Positions 6,612 to 17,091 are shown, counted from the stretch's first letter. The stretch is 31,604 nucleotides of DNA from JABMOV01 sp964344305 (GCA_964344305.1 CAYFMT010000020.1:1-31604); one strand, 5' to 3'. Made by a program: numbers and translations. The notes: generated from the letters alone by a model not told the origin.

Positions 6612-9509
6612 TTATTTCAATAGGACCATTTTTTTCATAACGCTTATTTCCCCTGTCTTCAGTTGGTACATATACATTCCTGAAGGCATTTGAACCCCCA
6701 GATTGTTTTTCCCATTCCACTTTGTCTTGTGCTGTCCAGAAGTCAATGGTTCTGAAACAAGCGTCTGTACATGTCTTCCCTGAATATCAAAAATTGTGCA
6801 TTCAACAAACCCATCATTGGGAATTGAAAATGAAATGGTCGTCACCGGATTAAATGGGTTTGGGTAATTCTGATGAAGCGCAAAGGTGTGAGGAATGGTC
6901 TCATCATACCCAGTATTTAATAATCCAGGTTCTGCCGGTTCTATCCATTGATCCGTGTAAATACGAAATTCGCCGGGACCCAACTCAATTCCATCCGTCT
7001 CGTTCACAACGTTCAGGCTGTCGCCATTGAAATAATCATACCACATGCCAGTATGGTGGAAACTTGGACTAATGCTGAGGGAATTAATACTAAAATTTCC
7101 AATAACAACCACATCCATGGATTCATTACTTAACTTGATTCGTTTTCGTCCTGTACTGCTGTTTAACCACATGTCTACATCCGTATCCGCATCTGTGAAT
7201 ACACTGTGATCGCTTCTCAATTTCAGTAATGCTTTCCATGTATTATAAAGTCTGGCACGGTTGGGGTTATTCATATACTCCCATCTTGGAGGTTTTTCTC
7301 CCAGCCGTCCACCATAATTCTCATCATCAATGGATACATCGTACCCCCGTTCACCAAACTGCCATAACATCTTTGGACCCGGATACGTAAAGAAAAATGC
7401 TCCCGCCAGTTTCATCCGTTGCAGGGATGTATTCAATTCCCTGATGTCATAGCTGTCATTGTGATTTCCATAAGCCTGATTTTTAAAATTCAAACGTTCC
7501 TCATCATGGCTTTCCATATAGGTCACAAGGTTGGGTTCAGACCACCCTCGATTGCCAAAGTAACCCCAACCAAAATCAGAACCATTCAACCATCCCATGG
7601 TGGCTTCATTATAATTATAATTTACATTTCCCCAGAGCATCATACCCTGGTTTGCCAGCACTATTTCTTCAGAATTATCAGCAAGATGCTCCAGTATTAC
7701 ATATGCATCAGGGTTGACTGTCCAGATTTCATTGGCGATTCTAACCAGGTTATTAATCCGTTGCTGGTCATAGTCACTTCCCCAGCTATTTGGGGGATAA
7801 ATGGTGTTCGAGAAACCCTTTGTAAAATCAAACCGGAAACCATCCACTTTGAATTCTTGAGTCCAATACCTGTTTACGCGTTTTACAAATGCTTCTGTAT
7901 GGGGGCTTTCATGGTTGAAATCATTTCCCCACTGGGCATCGGGATTCTGGAAATTGTGTGTCTCATTGTACCATGGATTGTTGTATGCCGGCCTGTTTTG
8001 GGCGCTGTTCCAGTATAGCCTTACTAATGGTGACTGACTATACGAGTGGTTTAGTACCATATCAATTATTACAGCAATCCCCATGGAGTGACAAGTATCA
8101 ATGAATGTTTTCAGATCGTTTTTTGGTCCATAATACTTGTCAGGGGCAAAATAAAAGGATGTATTATACCCCCAGCTTGCATTCCACTCGAACTCATTGA
8201 TGGGCATGAGCTCAATCGCATTGATCCCCAGGCGCTTGAGATAGTCCAGTGTATCCGTCAGGGTCTGGTAATCATGTTGTTCAACAAAATCCCGAATCAG
8301 CATTTCATAGATCACCAACTCATGCTGTGGCGGAGCCTGGAATGTGTCTGAATAAACCCAGTTAAAAGGGGATTGTACCGTTTGAAATACTGAAACAGGG
8401 TGGTCTGTTTTATTATATGGATACGGCTTTAGATTGGGATAGATTGATTCTGGAATCCAGGGGTCATTCCATCCATCCAATACCAAATCTGTGTATGGAT
8501 CTGCTATTCGAATATTCCCATCAACCAGATACTGAAATGCCTGTTCAATTCCCGTGGATACATTTTCCAGTGTGATCCACCAGATGGTACTGTCCGGTTG
8601 TGGTTCGTATTTCTTCATGAAATAGGTTGTGTCCACCATCCAATCGTTAAAGTCACCCAGCACATAAACAAAATCCTTGAAGGGCGCAAATAATTTGAGA
8701 GTAACGGTGGTTGGACCATCGTATTGAATCCCAGGAGTCAGATTTCCTGGTGGTGTACCCATGTCTACTTCAGGATTCACCATAACATTTATTTTTGATG
8801 AATCAATCATCCCTGCTGTATCAATAGCAACAGCAGTGAATCGATGCATTCCTCGGCTCTCAAACACGTAGGTAAATAACAACGTATCATCGAAAGTAGA
8901 AACCAATTCATTGTTGCCAAGCAGAAGGGTTAGTTCTTCCAGTTCCGTGTCAACCGTGGCAGCGGTAATCATAAGTTCTGTGCTATCCCCAAAATCAGCA
9001 AATACAGGCGATCTTCCAGGCAAGCCAAATGGGACCGATTGATTTGGTGTAATAAACTCTGCTGATATACCGCTGGAGTAAAGATCCATGAAAATGTCAC
9101 TTCCTCCTACATCCCTACCTGTGACAGATCCATCGGCATTTCTGAATACAAACGCCAGTTGAAGAATCTCCTCGGATTGGGGACACCCATAATACTCATG
9201 AGGATACCCAATGACGAGTTTATACAGATCGTTCCCCAGGGATTCCAGCTCGTAGTCCGGGTCTGCTGTTCCCCATTGTGAGTCCACATATCGCCAATCA
9301 GATGGATGAGTGCTGTTCTCAGTAATTACTCCTGTATGGGCATATACAGCACCGGAATATCCCGCCAGTCCGCCATCTCCAAGTGTGGCATCAAAAAAGA
9401 CTGTAATGGAATCCCATTCTGAAGGGAACCCGGGTTCTGAATATACGGGCGATTGTGAATAGACCATCCCTGCAATAGCACACAGGAACAGCAGCCGTCT
9501 CAGTTTCAT
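6612..9509 (-). CDS. Secreted GH13 alpha-amylase with T9SS-type sorting domain
   Basis: 965-aa extracellular alpha-amylase. A Sec signal (1-18, cleavage likely after VYS) precedes an N-terminal beta domain (~25-250), a CBM48/E-set domain (~255-345, VYVLGDFNDW) and the GH13 barrel (from ~395). Motifs: IIDMVLNH (Asp483), GFRFDFTKGF with nucleophile Asp561, VILEHLAD with Glu607, and YMESHDEERL with His668-Asp669. The last ~85 residues carry QNYPNPFNPVTTISF, then beta strands ending KKMVLLK, which is the FlgD-like/type A sorting domain of type IX secretion cargo. The ATG directly abuts the symporter stop and has a GAGGAT ribosome site, so it is translated from the same transcript. It probably releases maltodextrins from external starch for uptake by its neighbour. 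Confidence 0.92.
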   Translation of the reverse strand: MKLRRLLFLCAIAGMVYSQSPVYSEPGFPSEWDSITVFFDATLGDGGLAGYSGAVYAHTGVITENSTHPSDWRYVDSQWGTADPDYELESLGNDLYKLVIGYPHEYYGCPQSEEILQLAFVFRNADGSVTGRDVGGSDIFMDLYSSGISAEFITPNQSVPFGLPGRSPVFADFGDSTELMITAATVDTELEELTLLLGNNELVSTFDDTLLFTYVFESRGMHRFTAVAIDTAGMIDSSKINVMVNPEVDMGTPPGNLTPGIQYDGPTTVTLKLFAPFKDFVYVLGDFNDWMVDTTYFMKKYEPQPDSTIWWITLENVSTGIEQAFQYLVDGNIRIADPYTDLVLDGWNDPWIPESIYPNLKPYPYNKTDHPVSVFQTVQSPFNWVYSDTFQAPPQHELVIYEMLIRDFVEQHDYQTLTDTLDYLKRLGINAIELMPINEFEWNASWGYNTSFYFAPDKYYGPKNDLKTFIDTCHSMGIAVIIDMVLNHSYSQSPLVRLYWNSAQNRPAYNNPWYNETHNFQNPDAQWGNDFNHESPHTEAFVKRVNRYWTQEFKVDGFRFDFTKGFSNTIYPPNSWGSDYDQQRINNLVRIANEIWTVNPDAYVILEHLADNSEEIVLANQGMMLWGNVNYNYNEATMGWLNGSDFGWGYFGNRGWSEPNLVTYMESHDEERLNFKNQAYGNHNDSYDIRELNTSLQRMKLAGAFFFTYPGPKMLWQFGERGYDVSIDDENYGGRLGEKPPRWEYMNNPNRARLYNTWKALLKLRSDHSVFTDADTDVDMWLNSSTGRKRIKLSNESMDVVVIGNFSINSLSISPSFHHTGMWYDYFNGDSLNVVNETDGIELGPGEFRIYTDQWIEPAEPGLLNTGYDETIPHTFALHQNYPNPFNPVTTISFSIPNDGFVECTIFDIQGRHVQTLVSEPLTSGQHKTKWNGKNNLGVQMPSGMYMYQLKTGEISVMKKMVLLK

Positions 9510-9510
9510 G

Positions 9511-11313
9511 TTAATCCTCTACATTTACTTCCGTTGATAAGTGACGGAACCAATTCAGGTATAAACCTATAGATAAAACCACAAGTATGGCAAAGAGGAC
9601 CATCACATTCCCCCATGTCTTGAACACAAGACTCATCATAAATAAGAAAAATACAACCTGCCAGGGAACCGCCATGAGTGTGGACAGAATATCCCTGCGA
9701 TTCTCTTGATCAATTCCCTCCTGTTTATCGGGTGATAACCTGTTCTTAAACTGGCTCCAGGTTCCAAAGGGACGTGTGACTTTATAAAAATTGAACAGTG
9801 TCTCATCGTCGGTAGGCTTGGTAAGCAGGGTTCCCAGGATAGTTCCAATAAGAGATGCGGAGCTGGACACCATAAACATGGTGTATTCGGTCACACCTTC
9901 TGGAGCAATGGCCTTGAAAATGATGGCCACGATCATACCGGACAGAGTTCCAGCCGCAAACCCATAACCATTCATGCGGGACCAATACCAGCGCAACAGC
10001 ATTGGGATCAACAGGCCTGAGCCTATGCTCATGGTAATCCAACCCCAGACTTCATTGATGTTTTTAAACAGAAGCATTAGTCCAAGACCAAACACAACAA
10101 TCAGCAAAGAAGCAAGGTAGCTCTGGAGCATCAGTTGTTTCTTCGTGGCGCTTTTATTGATGTAAAGCTGATAGATGTCTTTCACCCAGTATGCCGCGCC
10201 CGCATTAACGGTGGAGTCGAATGTGGACATCCCTGCAGCCATAAGTCCGGCAATGAGAAATCCTTTCATTCCAACGGGAATGGTGTCAATGACAGCCGGT
10301 AACACCAGTTCAGGATCCTGAATACCTGTCCCAAGTGATACACCTATAACAGCGATGGAACCAATAAAAATCCATCTGAAGGAAAGCAGTGTTGTCCAGA
10401 AAATAGACAGCAATCCAGCTTCCCTGTCATTTTTCACAGCGAAATACCGTTGTAGCATATAATTCCCTGTTCCACCTGCACCTTCCAGAATCACCTTAAA
10501 GAGGTAAAAGGATATGGCAATACCAAAGAGGTTATAAATCCGATACTGTGATGCATTGTCTATATCCAGTGTAAAAGATGGGATGACGCTGGACCAATCC
10601 TTAAATGATGTGGTAAAGCTCTGGAAGGACCCATCAAACATGGGTAAGGATATAGCAAAATGCTCCGGCAGTGTTATGGCCCAGGCTTTTACTGCCATGA
10701 ACATGATGGCTGAGAAAATAAGCACGCCCTGGAAGACATCCGTCCACACAACACCGTATAGCCCCGACGCCACTGTATAGATCATGGCGATGGAAATGAG
10801 GATAATAGCCGCCCAGAATTCGGATGGAAGACCCAGATAATTTTGAATTCCAAGGAATTCATCCAGGAATTTTCCACCTCCCAGAGCAAAGTAGGTTACC
10901 ATGGCAATGGTCATAACGATGGAGCTGATGGCACTGATCAGTCGAGCGGTCCGTCCCTGTTGTCCATTCCCGAACCGTAGTTCCATCCACTCTGCCAGTG
11001 TCATGACTTTCGATCGTGCGTTCCATTTCCCCATATAGATCATAAGGAACGCCATGATAAGTGTAACGCCGCCACGGATCTCAATATAGAATCCTTTTGC
11101 ACCCAGTGCATAAATCAACGCGGCAATAATCATGGTTCCACTGATATCAAGATTAGATGACATGCCTGATGCACCCAATGCCCACCAAGGCAAACTCCTG
11201 TTCCCGAGAAAATAGGAATCAATTCCTTCTGATGCTTTTCGCTGTAGATACAACCCTACAATAACAATAGCAGTTAGATAAACGCCTACAATCGTGTAAT
11301 CAATCGCTGACAT
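9511..11313 (-). CDS. Sodium:solute symporter (SSS/SGLT family), probable sugar uptake
   Basis: 600-aa inner-membrane transporter with about 13-14 hydrophobic helices, starting DYTIVGVYLTAIVIVGLYL. The region SYFLGNRSLPWWALGASGMSSNLDISG and the following helices match the LeuT-fold SSS family (PutP, SGLT, NIS). Members couple Na+ entry to uptake of sugars, amino acids or other small solutes. The substrate is not shown directly. Its position between glgC and a secreted amylase argues for glucose, maltose or a short maltodextrin, although SSS carriers usually take monosaccharides. A strong AAGGAGGT ribosome site precedes the ATG, and it lies 16 bp from glgC, so it is part of the operon. Confidence 0.88.
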   Translation of the reverse strand: MSAIDYTIVGVYLTAIVIVGLYLQRKASEGIDSYFLGNRSLPWWALGASGMSSNLDISGTMIIAALIYALGAKGFYIEIRGGVTLIMAFLMIYMGKWNARSKVMTLAEWMELRFGNGQQGRTARLISAISSIVMTIAMVTYFALGGGKFLDEFLGIQNYLGLPSEFWAAIILISIAMIYTVASGLYGVVWTDVFQGVLIFSAIMFMAVKAWAITLPEHFAISLPMFDGSFQSFTTSFKDWSSVIPSFTLDIDNASQYRIYNLFGIAISFYLFKVILEGAGGTGNYMLQRYFAVKNDREAGLLSIFWTTLLSFRWIFIGSIAVIGVSLGTGIQDPELVLPAVIDTIPVGMKGFLIAGLMAAGMSTFDSTVNAGAAYWVKDIYQLYINKSATKKQLMLQSYLASLLIVVFGLGLMLLFKNINEVWGWITMSIGSGLLIPMLLRWYWSRMNGYGFAAGTLSGMIVAIIFKAIAPEGVTEYTMFMVSSSASLIGTILGTLLTKPTDDETLFNFYKVTRPFGTWSQFKNRLSPDKQEGIDQENRRDILSTLMAVPWQVVFFLFMMSLVFKTWGNVMVLFAILVVLSIGLYLNWFRHLSTEVNVED

Positions 11314-11329
11314 ATAACCTCCTTAATGG

Positions 11330-12577
11330 TTATAAAATGGTATTGTCCGGTATGACCGTTCCTTTTGGTATGACAATTATCCCATCACGGATAACATAGA
11401 AATCGCCTGTTTCTTCCTGGATACCCTTTTGGTTTTCCAGAACAACATTTTCTCCCATCCGAACATTTTTATCAAGAATAACATTTTTGAGTCTGGACCC
11501 TTTTCCCACACCAAGTGGTGGGAGGTTTTTGACCGGTCGCTCATGCTCATAATAATCTGCGCCCATGTGATAGACATTTTCCATATCTACATGACTGGCC
11601 ACCACACTTCTAATCCCAAGTATACATCTGGTAAGTTTTGAAAATCCAACTTTACATCCATCATTGATGAACGTGGATTTAATCTGGGCATCCCCAATCC
11701 GGCTCCCGGGCAAAAACCTCGGTCGGGTAAAGACACGATCCTTGGGATCATAAAAGGTAAATACAGGTTCTAATTCCGTCAGATTCAAATTGGCATTAAA
11801 GAAGGATTTTATGGTTCCAATATCTTCCCAGTATCCATTAAAAATATGGGCGACGGTTTTAAATTTTTCTATGGAAGCTGGAAGAATGTTCTTTCCAAAA
11901 TCATTCCCCTCAAATGTTAAAGCCGTGTCCAGAGCCTCCTTGGAGAAAATGTAGATTCCCATGGAAATAAGGGCCTGCCCATCATTGTGCCATTTCTGAC
12001 CCTCTGGACTATTGAGGTAATCCAGGCTGGGTTTCTCAGTGAATTCCGTAATGATGTTATTTTCATCAACGGCCATAAGACCAAAAGCTTCCGCTTCTTC
12101 TACGGGAATGGTTTTCGCAGCAATGGCAATGTCTGCTTCGGCATCCAGGGCAGATTGAAGGAAATCCCTGTAATCCATTTTGTAGAGATGGTCTCCCGCC
12201 AGAATGACGAAGTGAGTAACATCCTTTTGCTTCAGGCTTGACCAGTAGGACCGAACTGCATCTGCTGTACCCTGGAACCAGTCAGCATTGTCCATGGTCT
12301 GCTGAGCTGCAAGGAGTGAAACACTCCCCCTGGAAAAATTATCAAAATTGTAGGTCCTGAATATGTGCCTGTGCAATGATGCCGTATTGAATTGGGTCAA
12401 TATTTGAATATTCCGAATACCAGAATTGATACAATTGCTCATGGGAATATCGATTAACCGAAATTTTCCACCGATCTGTACAGCTGGTTTAGCACGCACA
12501 CTCGTGAGAGGGGTAAGCCGAGTACCCTGTCCCCCTCCAAGAATAATGGCGTTCATAGTTGTATCCTGTATTGTCAT
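11330..12577 (-). CDS. glgC: Glucose-1-phosphate adenylyltransferase (ADP-glucose pyrophosphorylase)
   Basis: 415-aa enzyme making ADP-glucose from ATP and glucose-1-phosphate, the committed step of bacterial glycogen synthesis. It carries the nucleotide-binding motif GGGQGTRLTPLT, the KPAVQIGGKFRLIDIPMSNC segment, GTADAVRSYW, ILAGDHLYKMDY, EFTEKP, and GYWEDIGTI. The C-terminal part is the usual left-handed beta-helix region. Length is normal for the family. The ATG at 12577 overlaps the glgA stop (ATGA arrangement), indicating translational coupling. An internal ATG at 12556, just before NAIILGGG and preceded by AGGA, is an alternative start. Confidence 0.96.
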   Translation of the reverse strand: MTIQDTTMNAIILGGGQGTRLTPLTSVRAKPAVQIGGKFRLIDIPMSNCINSGIRNIQILTQFNTASLHRHIFRTYNFDNFSRGSVSLLAAQQTMDNADWFQGTADAVRSYWSSLKQKDVTHFVILAGDHLYKMDYRDFLQSALDAEADIAIAAKTIPVEEAEAFGLMAVDENNIITEFTEKPSLDYLNSPEGQKWHNDGQALISMGIYIFSKEALDTALTFEGNDFGKNILPASIEKFKTVAHIFNGYWEDIGTIKSFFNANLNLTELEPVFTFYDPKDRVFTRPRFLPGSRIGDAQIKSTFINDGCKVGFSKLTRCILGIRSVVASHVDMENVYHMGADYYEHERPVKNLPPLGVGKGSRLKNVILDKNVRMGENVVLENQKGIQEETGDFYVIRDGIIVIPKGTVIPDNTIL

Positions 12578-14013
12578 CCCTGCCCCCTTTTAATAATTGT
12601 ATCATACAAATTTCTGTATTTCTTTGCAGAATTGTCCCACGAAAAGCGCTGCTTCATGGCATTCTGGATAATCACTGACCACTCATGAGGTGACCTATAC
12701 GTCTTTACTGCATCCTCCATGGCCGCCTTTAATCCTGCTGCTGTATATGCATCAAACACAAAGCCATGGCCATTCACTCCATCCCAGGGGATGACCGTAT
12801 CTGCCAGTCCACCGGTTTTTCTAACAATAGGAATCGTGCCATATCGCAGGCTGTATATCTGGTTCAATCCACAGGGTTCGTATTCCGACGGCATGAGAAA
12901 GAAATCTGCCCCAGCCTCAATGTGGTGAGCAAGGGGCTCATTGTATTCCTGTGCGTATGCCACATGATCGTTGTGGCGATTTGCCATGGCTGTGATTTCT
13001 TTCATGATACGGCTATCACCCGTCCCAAGAAATACAAACTGACATCCACTGGATATAAACGACTCCATTACAGCCAGGATATGATCAAATCCTTTGCTTT
13101 CTACCTGTCGGGAAATGGACCCGAAAAATGGAGCATCCTGTTTGACGGGCAGCCCAAGAATTTTCTGAAGATTTTCCTTGTTGGCCTGTTTTTTCTGAAC
13201 GCTGGTTTTATCATAGTTCTCGATGATAAAAGAGTCATTTTCCGGGTTCCAGTACTGGTAGTCCGCACCATTCAGAATGCCCGTGAATTGATCCTGAATC
13301 AACTCTATGGTAGCATGAAGCCCGTATGATAGTTCGGGAATAGTAACCAACTCATCCCGATACGTTTCACTTACCGTATTCACTGCTGTAGAATATGTCA
13401 GTCCAATCTGGAGTGCATTCAGGGGGGTTTTCTGTCGAGCAAGAGCCTGTTGATCTACTGTGTCCAGCAGTGAAATATCCTCTTTCGAAAACTGTCCCTG
13501 ATACATGGAATTGTGAACGGTAAGGAGCGTGGGTATGGATAGACCTCTATTCTCTACCATCCAGGGAATGAGGGCTGTATGGTGGTCATTCACATGAATG
13601 ATCTCCGGTTCTACCAGTCCAATTTCGATGGCCAGCAGAATGGCTTTCTGGAAAAAGAAAAATCGCGCGTTATTATCGGGATACCCCTCTCCATCTGACG
13701 TGGTGTATATCCCTGCCCTTGAATAAAAAAAATCATTTGAAACAAAGATATACCGGACATTGTCCTTCTCCAAGAGATAGAATGATACAGGGTAGGCTTC
13801 GTCCGCAAGCATGATGTTATGCGAAGATTCGGGACTAAAGAGGGAATACTCTTGCCTTGGTACAGATGCATAGAGCGGTGTTAATACAGTAATATTACAG
13901 GAATGATTGCCAAGGACAACCGGTAGAACACCAGCCACATCTGCCAATCCTCCGGTTTTTGAAAACGGCATAACCTCCGCAGATGCAAACAGGATATTCA
14001 GTGGTGTTTTCAT
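12574..14013 (-). CDS. glgA: Glycogen synthase (GT5, ADP-glucose dependent)
   Basis: 479-aa glycosyltransferase family 5 enzyme that extends alpha-1,4-glucan chains from ADP-glucose. It shows the donor-binding motif SKTGGLADV near residues 18-26, HVNDHHTALIP in the N-terminal domain, and the C-terminal GT-B motifs GSISRQVESKGFD and PSEYEPCGLNQIYSLRYGT followed by a second KTGGLADTV. Length is normal. The gene lies 9 bp after the upstream GH13-like gene and overlaps glgC by four bases, so synthesis genes are made from one transcript with the degradation genes. The ribosome site is weak (AAGGAC, about 12 nt upstream), which suggests coupling to the preceding gene. Confidence 0.96.
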   Translation of the reverse strand: MKTPLNILFASAEVMPFSKTGGLADVAGVLPVVLGNHSCNITVLTPLYASVPRQEYSLFSPESSHNIMLADEAYPVSFYLLEKDNVRYIFVSNDFFYSRAGIYTTSDGEGYPDNNARFFFFQKAILLAIEIGLVEPEIIHVNDHHTALIPWMVENRGLSIPTLLTVHNSMYQGQFSKEDISLLDTVDQQALARQKTPLNALQIGLTYSTAVNTVSETYRDELVTIPELSYGLHATIELIQDQFTGILNGADYQYWNPENDSFIIENYDKTSVQKKQANKENLQKILGLPVKQDAPFFGSISRQVESKGFDHILAVMESFISSGCQFVFLGTGDSRIMKEITAMANRHNDHVAYAQEYNEPLAHHIEAGADFFLMPSEYEPCGLNQIYSLRYGTIPIVRKTGGLADTVIPWDGVNGHGFVFDAYTAAGLKAAMEDAVKTYRSPHEWSVIIQNAMKQRFSWDNSAKKYRNLYDTIIKRGQG

Positions 14014-14022
14014 TTATAGAAT

Positions 14023-17000
14023 TTAGTCCTTTTTCTCCTCATGGAGGCTTTCCAATAACAATGAAAATTCATGAAGATTGAATTTTGCTGAGAGCAATAA
14101 TTCGTGTATTTGATCCAAATGTGTGATACCCATTGCATAGGCATTGGACAGAAATTTTTCGAATGATTCCTGATCAATATAAATAGCGCCTTCCCATTCG
14201 TTGCATCCAATGAACTGACAAAAATCCCTGTCATTTAATTTCTTATAGATCCAATCTTGAATGGCCAATCCTGATGTCCTTAACTCGCCAAGAAGCATAA
14301 TGGATGGACTATGTACATGCATCCTGGTTTGGATATACATATCAAGGAGTGCTTCCTCCTCCCACTCCTTCCAAACTGTTTCACCGAGGGATTGGACAAG
14401 ACCGGTCAGGTGGGATAACGTTTCTGTTGAAGCATGATACCAGGTCGGGAGTGTCTTATTTCTGGCCCTCGTTTTCATCTCGCTGTTAAACTGAAGCAGT
14501 TTTTCCCTTACGTGTTTCACTGCGGGGATGGAAATAGTCAGTTGATCATGTGTTTTCAGCAATTGTATTACATTATCAAGGTCTGAGGATATCTGTTTCT
14601 CTTTGAATCCCGTAAGTGATTCAATCAAGGCTGAAAAAGAATGATGCACCATGCGAAACGGAATCAAAGCCAGTTCTCGTGATACGCCTGGAACACCGTG
14701 GCCATTTGATTCATGGTACAGGGTTTCAAGATCACTGGAAGCTGTCCAGATATCAAATTCCAGAAACACCTGTGTTCCATATCCCTGCAAATGTGTACCA
14801 AACCCATGATCCATAAGATCGCTAATGCGGTGGATATACTCCAAATCGCTCTTACATTCTTTCAACACTAGAAAGTCATCCCTGCGCTGATCAAGCTGAA
14901 GAGCATCTGCAATGGATTGAACCGATAATTCACCGGTAGATTTCTCTTTATAGGGGACTGAAAAACGAAGGGAACCTGTAGTGGATTCGTATGAGTTATT
15001 CACCAGGATCAGGGCTTTCTCATTCCCATGCCTGTTTGAATAGGCAAACACATTTTCATTTACCTCACCGTGTTCCGAATGAAAATCGTACATGCGAAAA
15101 TGACTGGATTCTGCGAACAGGTATCGTTTTTTTATGAGAGGAAATATTTCGTGTTTATGCCGCTCAATCAAGTCCATATCAGGATGTTCATCCCAATAGG
15201 ATTTCACATACTCCATCCCATACTTTTCATGGAATCCTTCCGTCTGGCCATGGCCCCACATAGGTAATCCGGGCATGGTAACAAGCAGGGTTGCCACACC
15301 GAAATATTTATCCCCATTCCCAAACTGGATAATGGCTGGCTCTTCATCGGGATTGTTCATGAAATTCACAAATCGCTTGAGAATTTCAGGATCAAATTCC
15401 AGGGTGCGTTTTATGGATAACCTGTATTGATCGTTCTCTTCCATTTTAAGCATATTCATGAAGGCACTGTTGTACACCCGGTGCATCCCCAGTGTCCTTA
15501 CGAAATACCCTTCCATTAACCAGAATGCTTCGGCGAGTAATAGCGTATCCGGTACTTCCACTGCCACACGATCCACCACTTCTCTCCAGAATTCTTCTCC
15601 CATTATGGAATCAAATTCTTCCTTTGTCATACCAAAGTCTGCTCGGGATGCAACATCGCTCCCTGTGCCGGGGATTGGAAACCAGAGACGTTGAAAATGC
15701 TTCTTCGCCAGCGTCATGGCGGCATCAAACCTGATGATGGGAAACTGCCTTGCAACATGGAGGATGGTTTGTATCACCGCTTCTCGTGTTTCTGGATGCA
15801 AATAGTTTAATTGAGCTGTATCATTCCACGGCATGGATGTCCCATCGTTGCCATGATAGATATACCGCTCGTCCCCGGTATGATGGTCCACGCGTTTAAA
15901 TACAACGGCTGCATCGCTTTGACTGAAGTAGTGATCCTCAAGGTATATACCAACCCTATCATTACCCGACAGACTTTGCCCAGAAAATGAATACGCCGGA
16001 TAGGGAGCATCATGGCGTGAAACAAACCAGTCTGGATGATCCATCATCCAGTCAGAATCAATGGATGTGTGATTTGGGACCATGTCACTGGCAAGCCTGA
16101 TGCCCCTTGTCATGCATCTGTACCGCAATGTTTCCGTTGCCTCTTCCCCGCCCAGCATATCAGCAATATGATACCGCTTTACCGAATAGGCAGATGATTC
16201 TGCTTCCGGATTCCCGCACCAGTGCTTAATGGTTTTAGACGCAGGGCTTCTCTCCCAGAGCCCAATAAGCCAGAGCGCATTAAACCCGTATGATGCCAAC
16301 AAATCCAATTCTTCTTCAGGAATCTGATCCAGACGATGGATGTCTCGATCATATTTCCTGGATAGCTGATCCAGCCAGACCAGACTATTCTTTGCCACCA
16401 TCACCACGCCGGGCATCCACTCCTGATCCGGACTGTATCGCTCACCTGCTTCCGTCCAGTGACCGGAATAATCCAGGGTTTGTGGCCGACCGGGACCCTG
16501 GAACCGCGCCTTATGTTCTTCGGAATAGTAGTCAATCCCTTTTAACAGTCGTCTGGCCCATTTCCCCAACCATGGCTGCCATTCTCTCAAGACATATTCT
16601 GCCTGTTTATCTAGAGAGTCGGGGTAAAGTTCAGCAGGTTTTTGTAAAAAAGTGAGAATGGAATCTGAGGAAGAAAATGCATCGGGTAATTTGGAAAAGG
16701 CTCGATCAAAGGCTGCTGCTTGGTTCTTTGAACCATACTCCATGCTCATGTAGGTAATAAGATCTGCAAATGATTCATTCTTTCCAGCCTGATTTTCAGC
16801 AACGGATTCCCTGGAAAGCTCGGTTGACAATTTTTTACCTGTGATGTCGCTTAGATCCAGATTGTTTTCTTTCTCGTAGTGTTCCAAAACAGCACGGGTG
16901 GCCCCCATGAGGGCATTGGCAAGATACAATTCTGATGCAGCCGGGGGTGCATTTTCACCAAGATCTGATTCAAGTGCATACACCCACTCCAACGCATGAC

Positions 17001-17079
17001 GTAATGATGGGAACGGATCCAGTAATTCTTTTTTGGACTCTTCCGGCAGGTATTTCTGAAGTGTTTTTTTTATGATCAT
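14023..17079 (-). CDS. Large cytoplasmic GH13-like protein with atypical region IV
   Basis: 1018-aa protein with no signal peptide. After ~230 N-terminal helical residues comes a GH13 barrel: DMVPNH (332-337), IIRFDAAMTLAKKH with nucleophile Asp452, LLLAEAFW with Glu517, and FMNNPDEEP with Asp578. The histidine that normally precedes the third catalytic Asp is replaced by Pro577. The three catalytic acids are thus kept but the +/-1 subsite differs from ordinary amylases. Maltosyltransferase GlgE is, from memory, another GH13 group with an NxPD-type region IV, so a transferase role is possible. The last ~270 residues (after ~750) are helical and unfamiliar. It lies between glgP and glgA, so a maltodextrin- or glycogen-remodelling role (debranching, transfer or branching) is inferred. 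The exact reaction is unknown. Confidence 0.75.
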   Translation of the reverse strand: MIIKKTLQKYLPEESKKELLDPFPSLRHALEWVYALESDLGENAPPAASELYLANALMGATRAVLEHYEKENNLDLSDITGKKLSTELSRESVAENQAGKNESFADLITYMSMEYGSKNQAAAFDRAFSKLPDAFSSSDSILTFLQKPAELYPDSLDKQAEYVLREWQPWLGKWARRLLKGIDYYSEEHKARFQGPGRPQTLDYSGHWTEAGERYSPDQEWMPGVVMVAKNSLVWLDQLSRKYDRDIHRLDQIPEEELDLLASYGFNALWLIGLWERSPASKTIKHWCGNPEAESSAYSVKRYHIADMLGGEEATETLRYRCMTRGIRLASDMVPNHTSIDSDWMMDHPDWFVSRHDAPYPAYSFSGQSLSGNDRVGIYLEDHYFSQSDAAVVFKRVDHHTGDERYIYHGNDGTSMPWNDTAQLNYLHPETREAVIQTILHVARQFPIIRFDAAMTLAKKHFQRLWFPIPGTGSDVASRADFGMTKEEFDSIMGEEFWREVVDRVAVEVPDTLLLAEAFWLMEGYFVRTLGMHRVYNSAFMNMLKMEENDQYRLSIKRTLEFDPEILKRFVNFMNNPDEEPAIIQFGNGDKYFGVATLLVTMPGLPMWGHGQTEGFHEKYGMEYVKSYWDEHPDMDLIERHKHEIFPLIKKRYLFAESSHFRMYDFHSEHGEVNENVFAYSNRHGNEKALILVNNSYESTTGSLRFSVPYKEKSTGELSVQSIADALQLDQRRDDFLVLKECKSDLEYIHRISDLMDHGFGTHLQGYGTQVFLEFDIWTASSDLETLYHESNGHGVPGVSRELALIPFRMVHHSFSALIESLTGFKEKQISSDLDNVIQLLKTHDQLTISIPAVKHVREKLLQFNSEMKTRARNKTLPTWYHASTETLSHLTGLVQSLGETVWKEWEEEALLDMYIQTRMHVHSPSIMLLGELRTSGLAIQDWIYKKLNDRDFCQFIGCNEWEGAIYIDQESFEKFLSNAYAMGITHLDQIHELLLSAKFNLHEFSLLLESLHEEKKD

Positions 17080-17091
17080 TGGATATAAAAG

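Noticed and set aside
7419..8018. 199-aa plus-strand frame
   Set aside because: Lies wholly inside the T9SS-type amylase on the opposite strand, whose catalytic motifs are intact; a shadow frame.
12766..13329. 187-aa plus-strand frame
   Set aside because: Antisense to glgA, which has complete family motifs; no independent signals.
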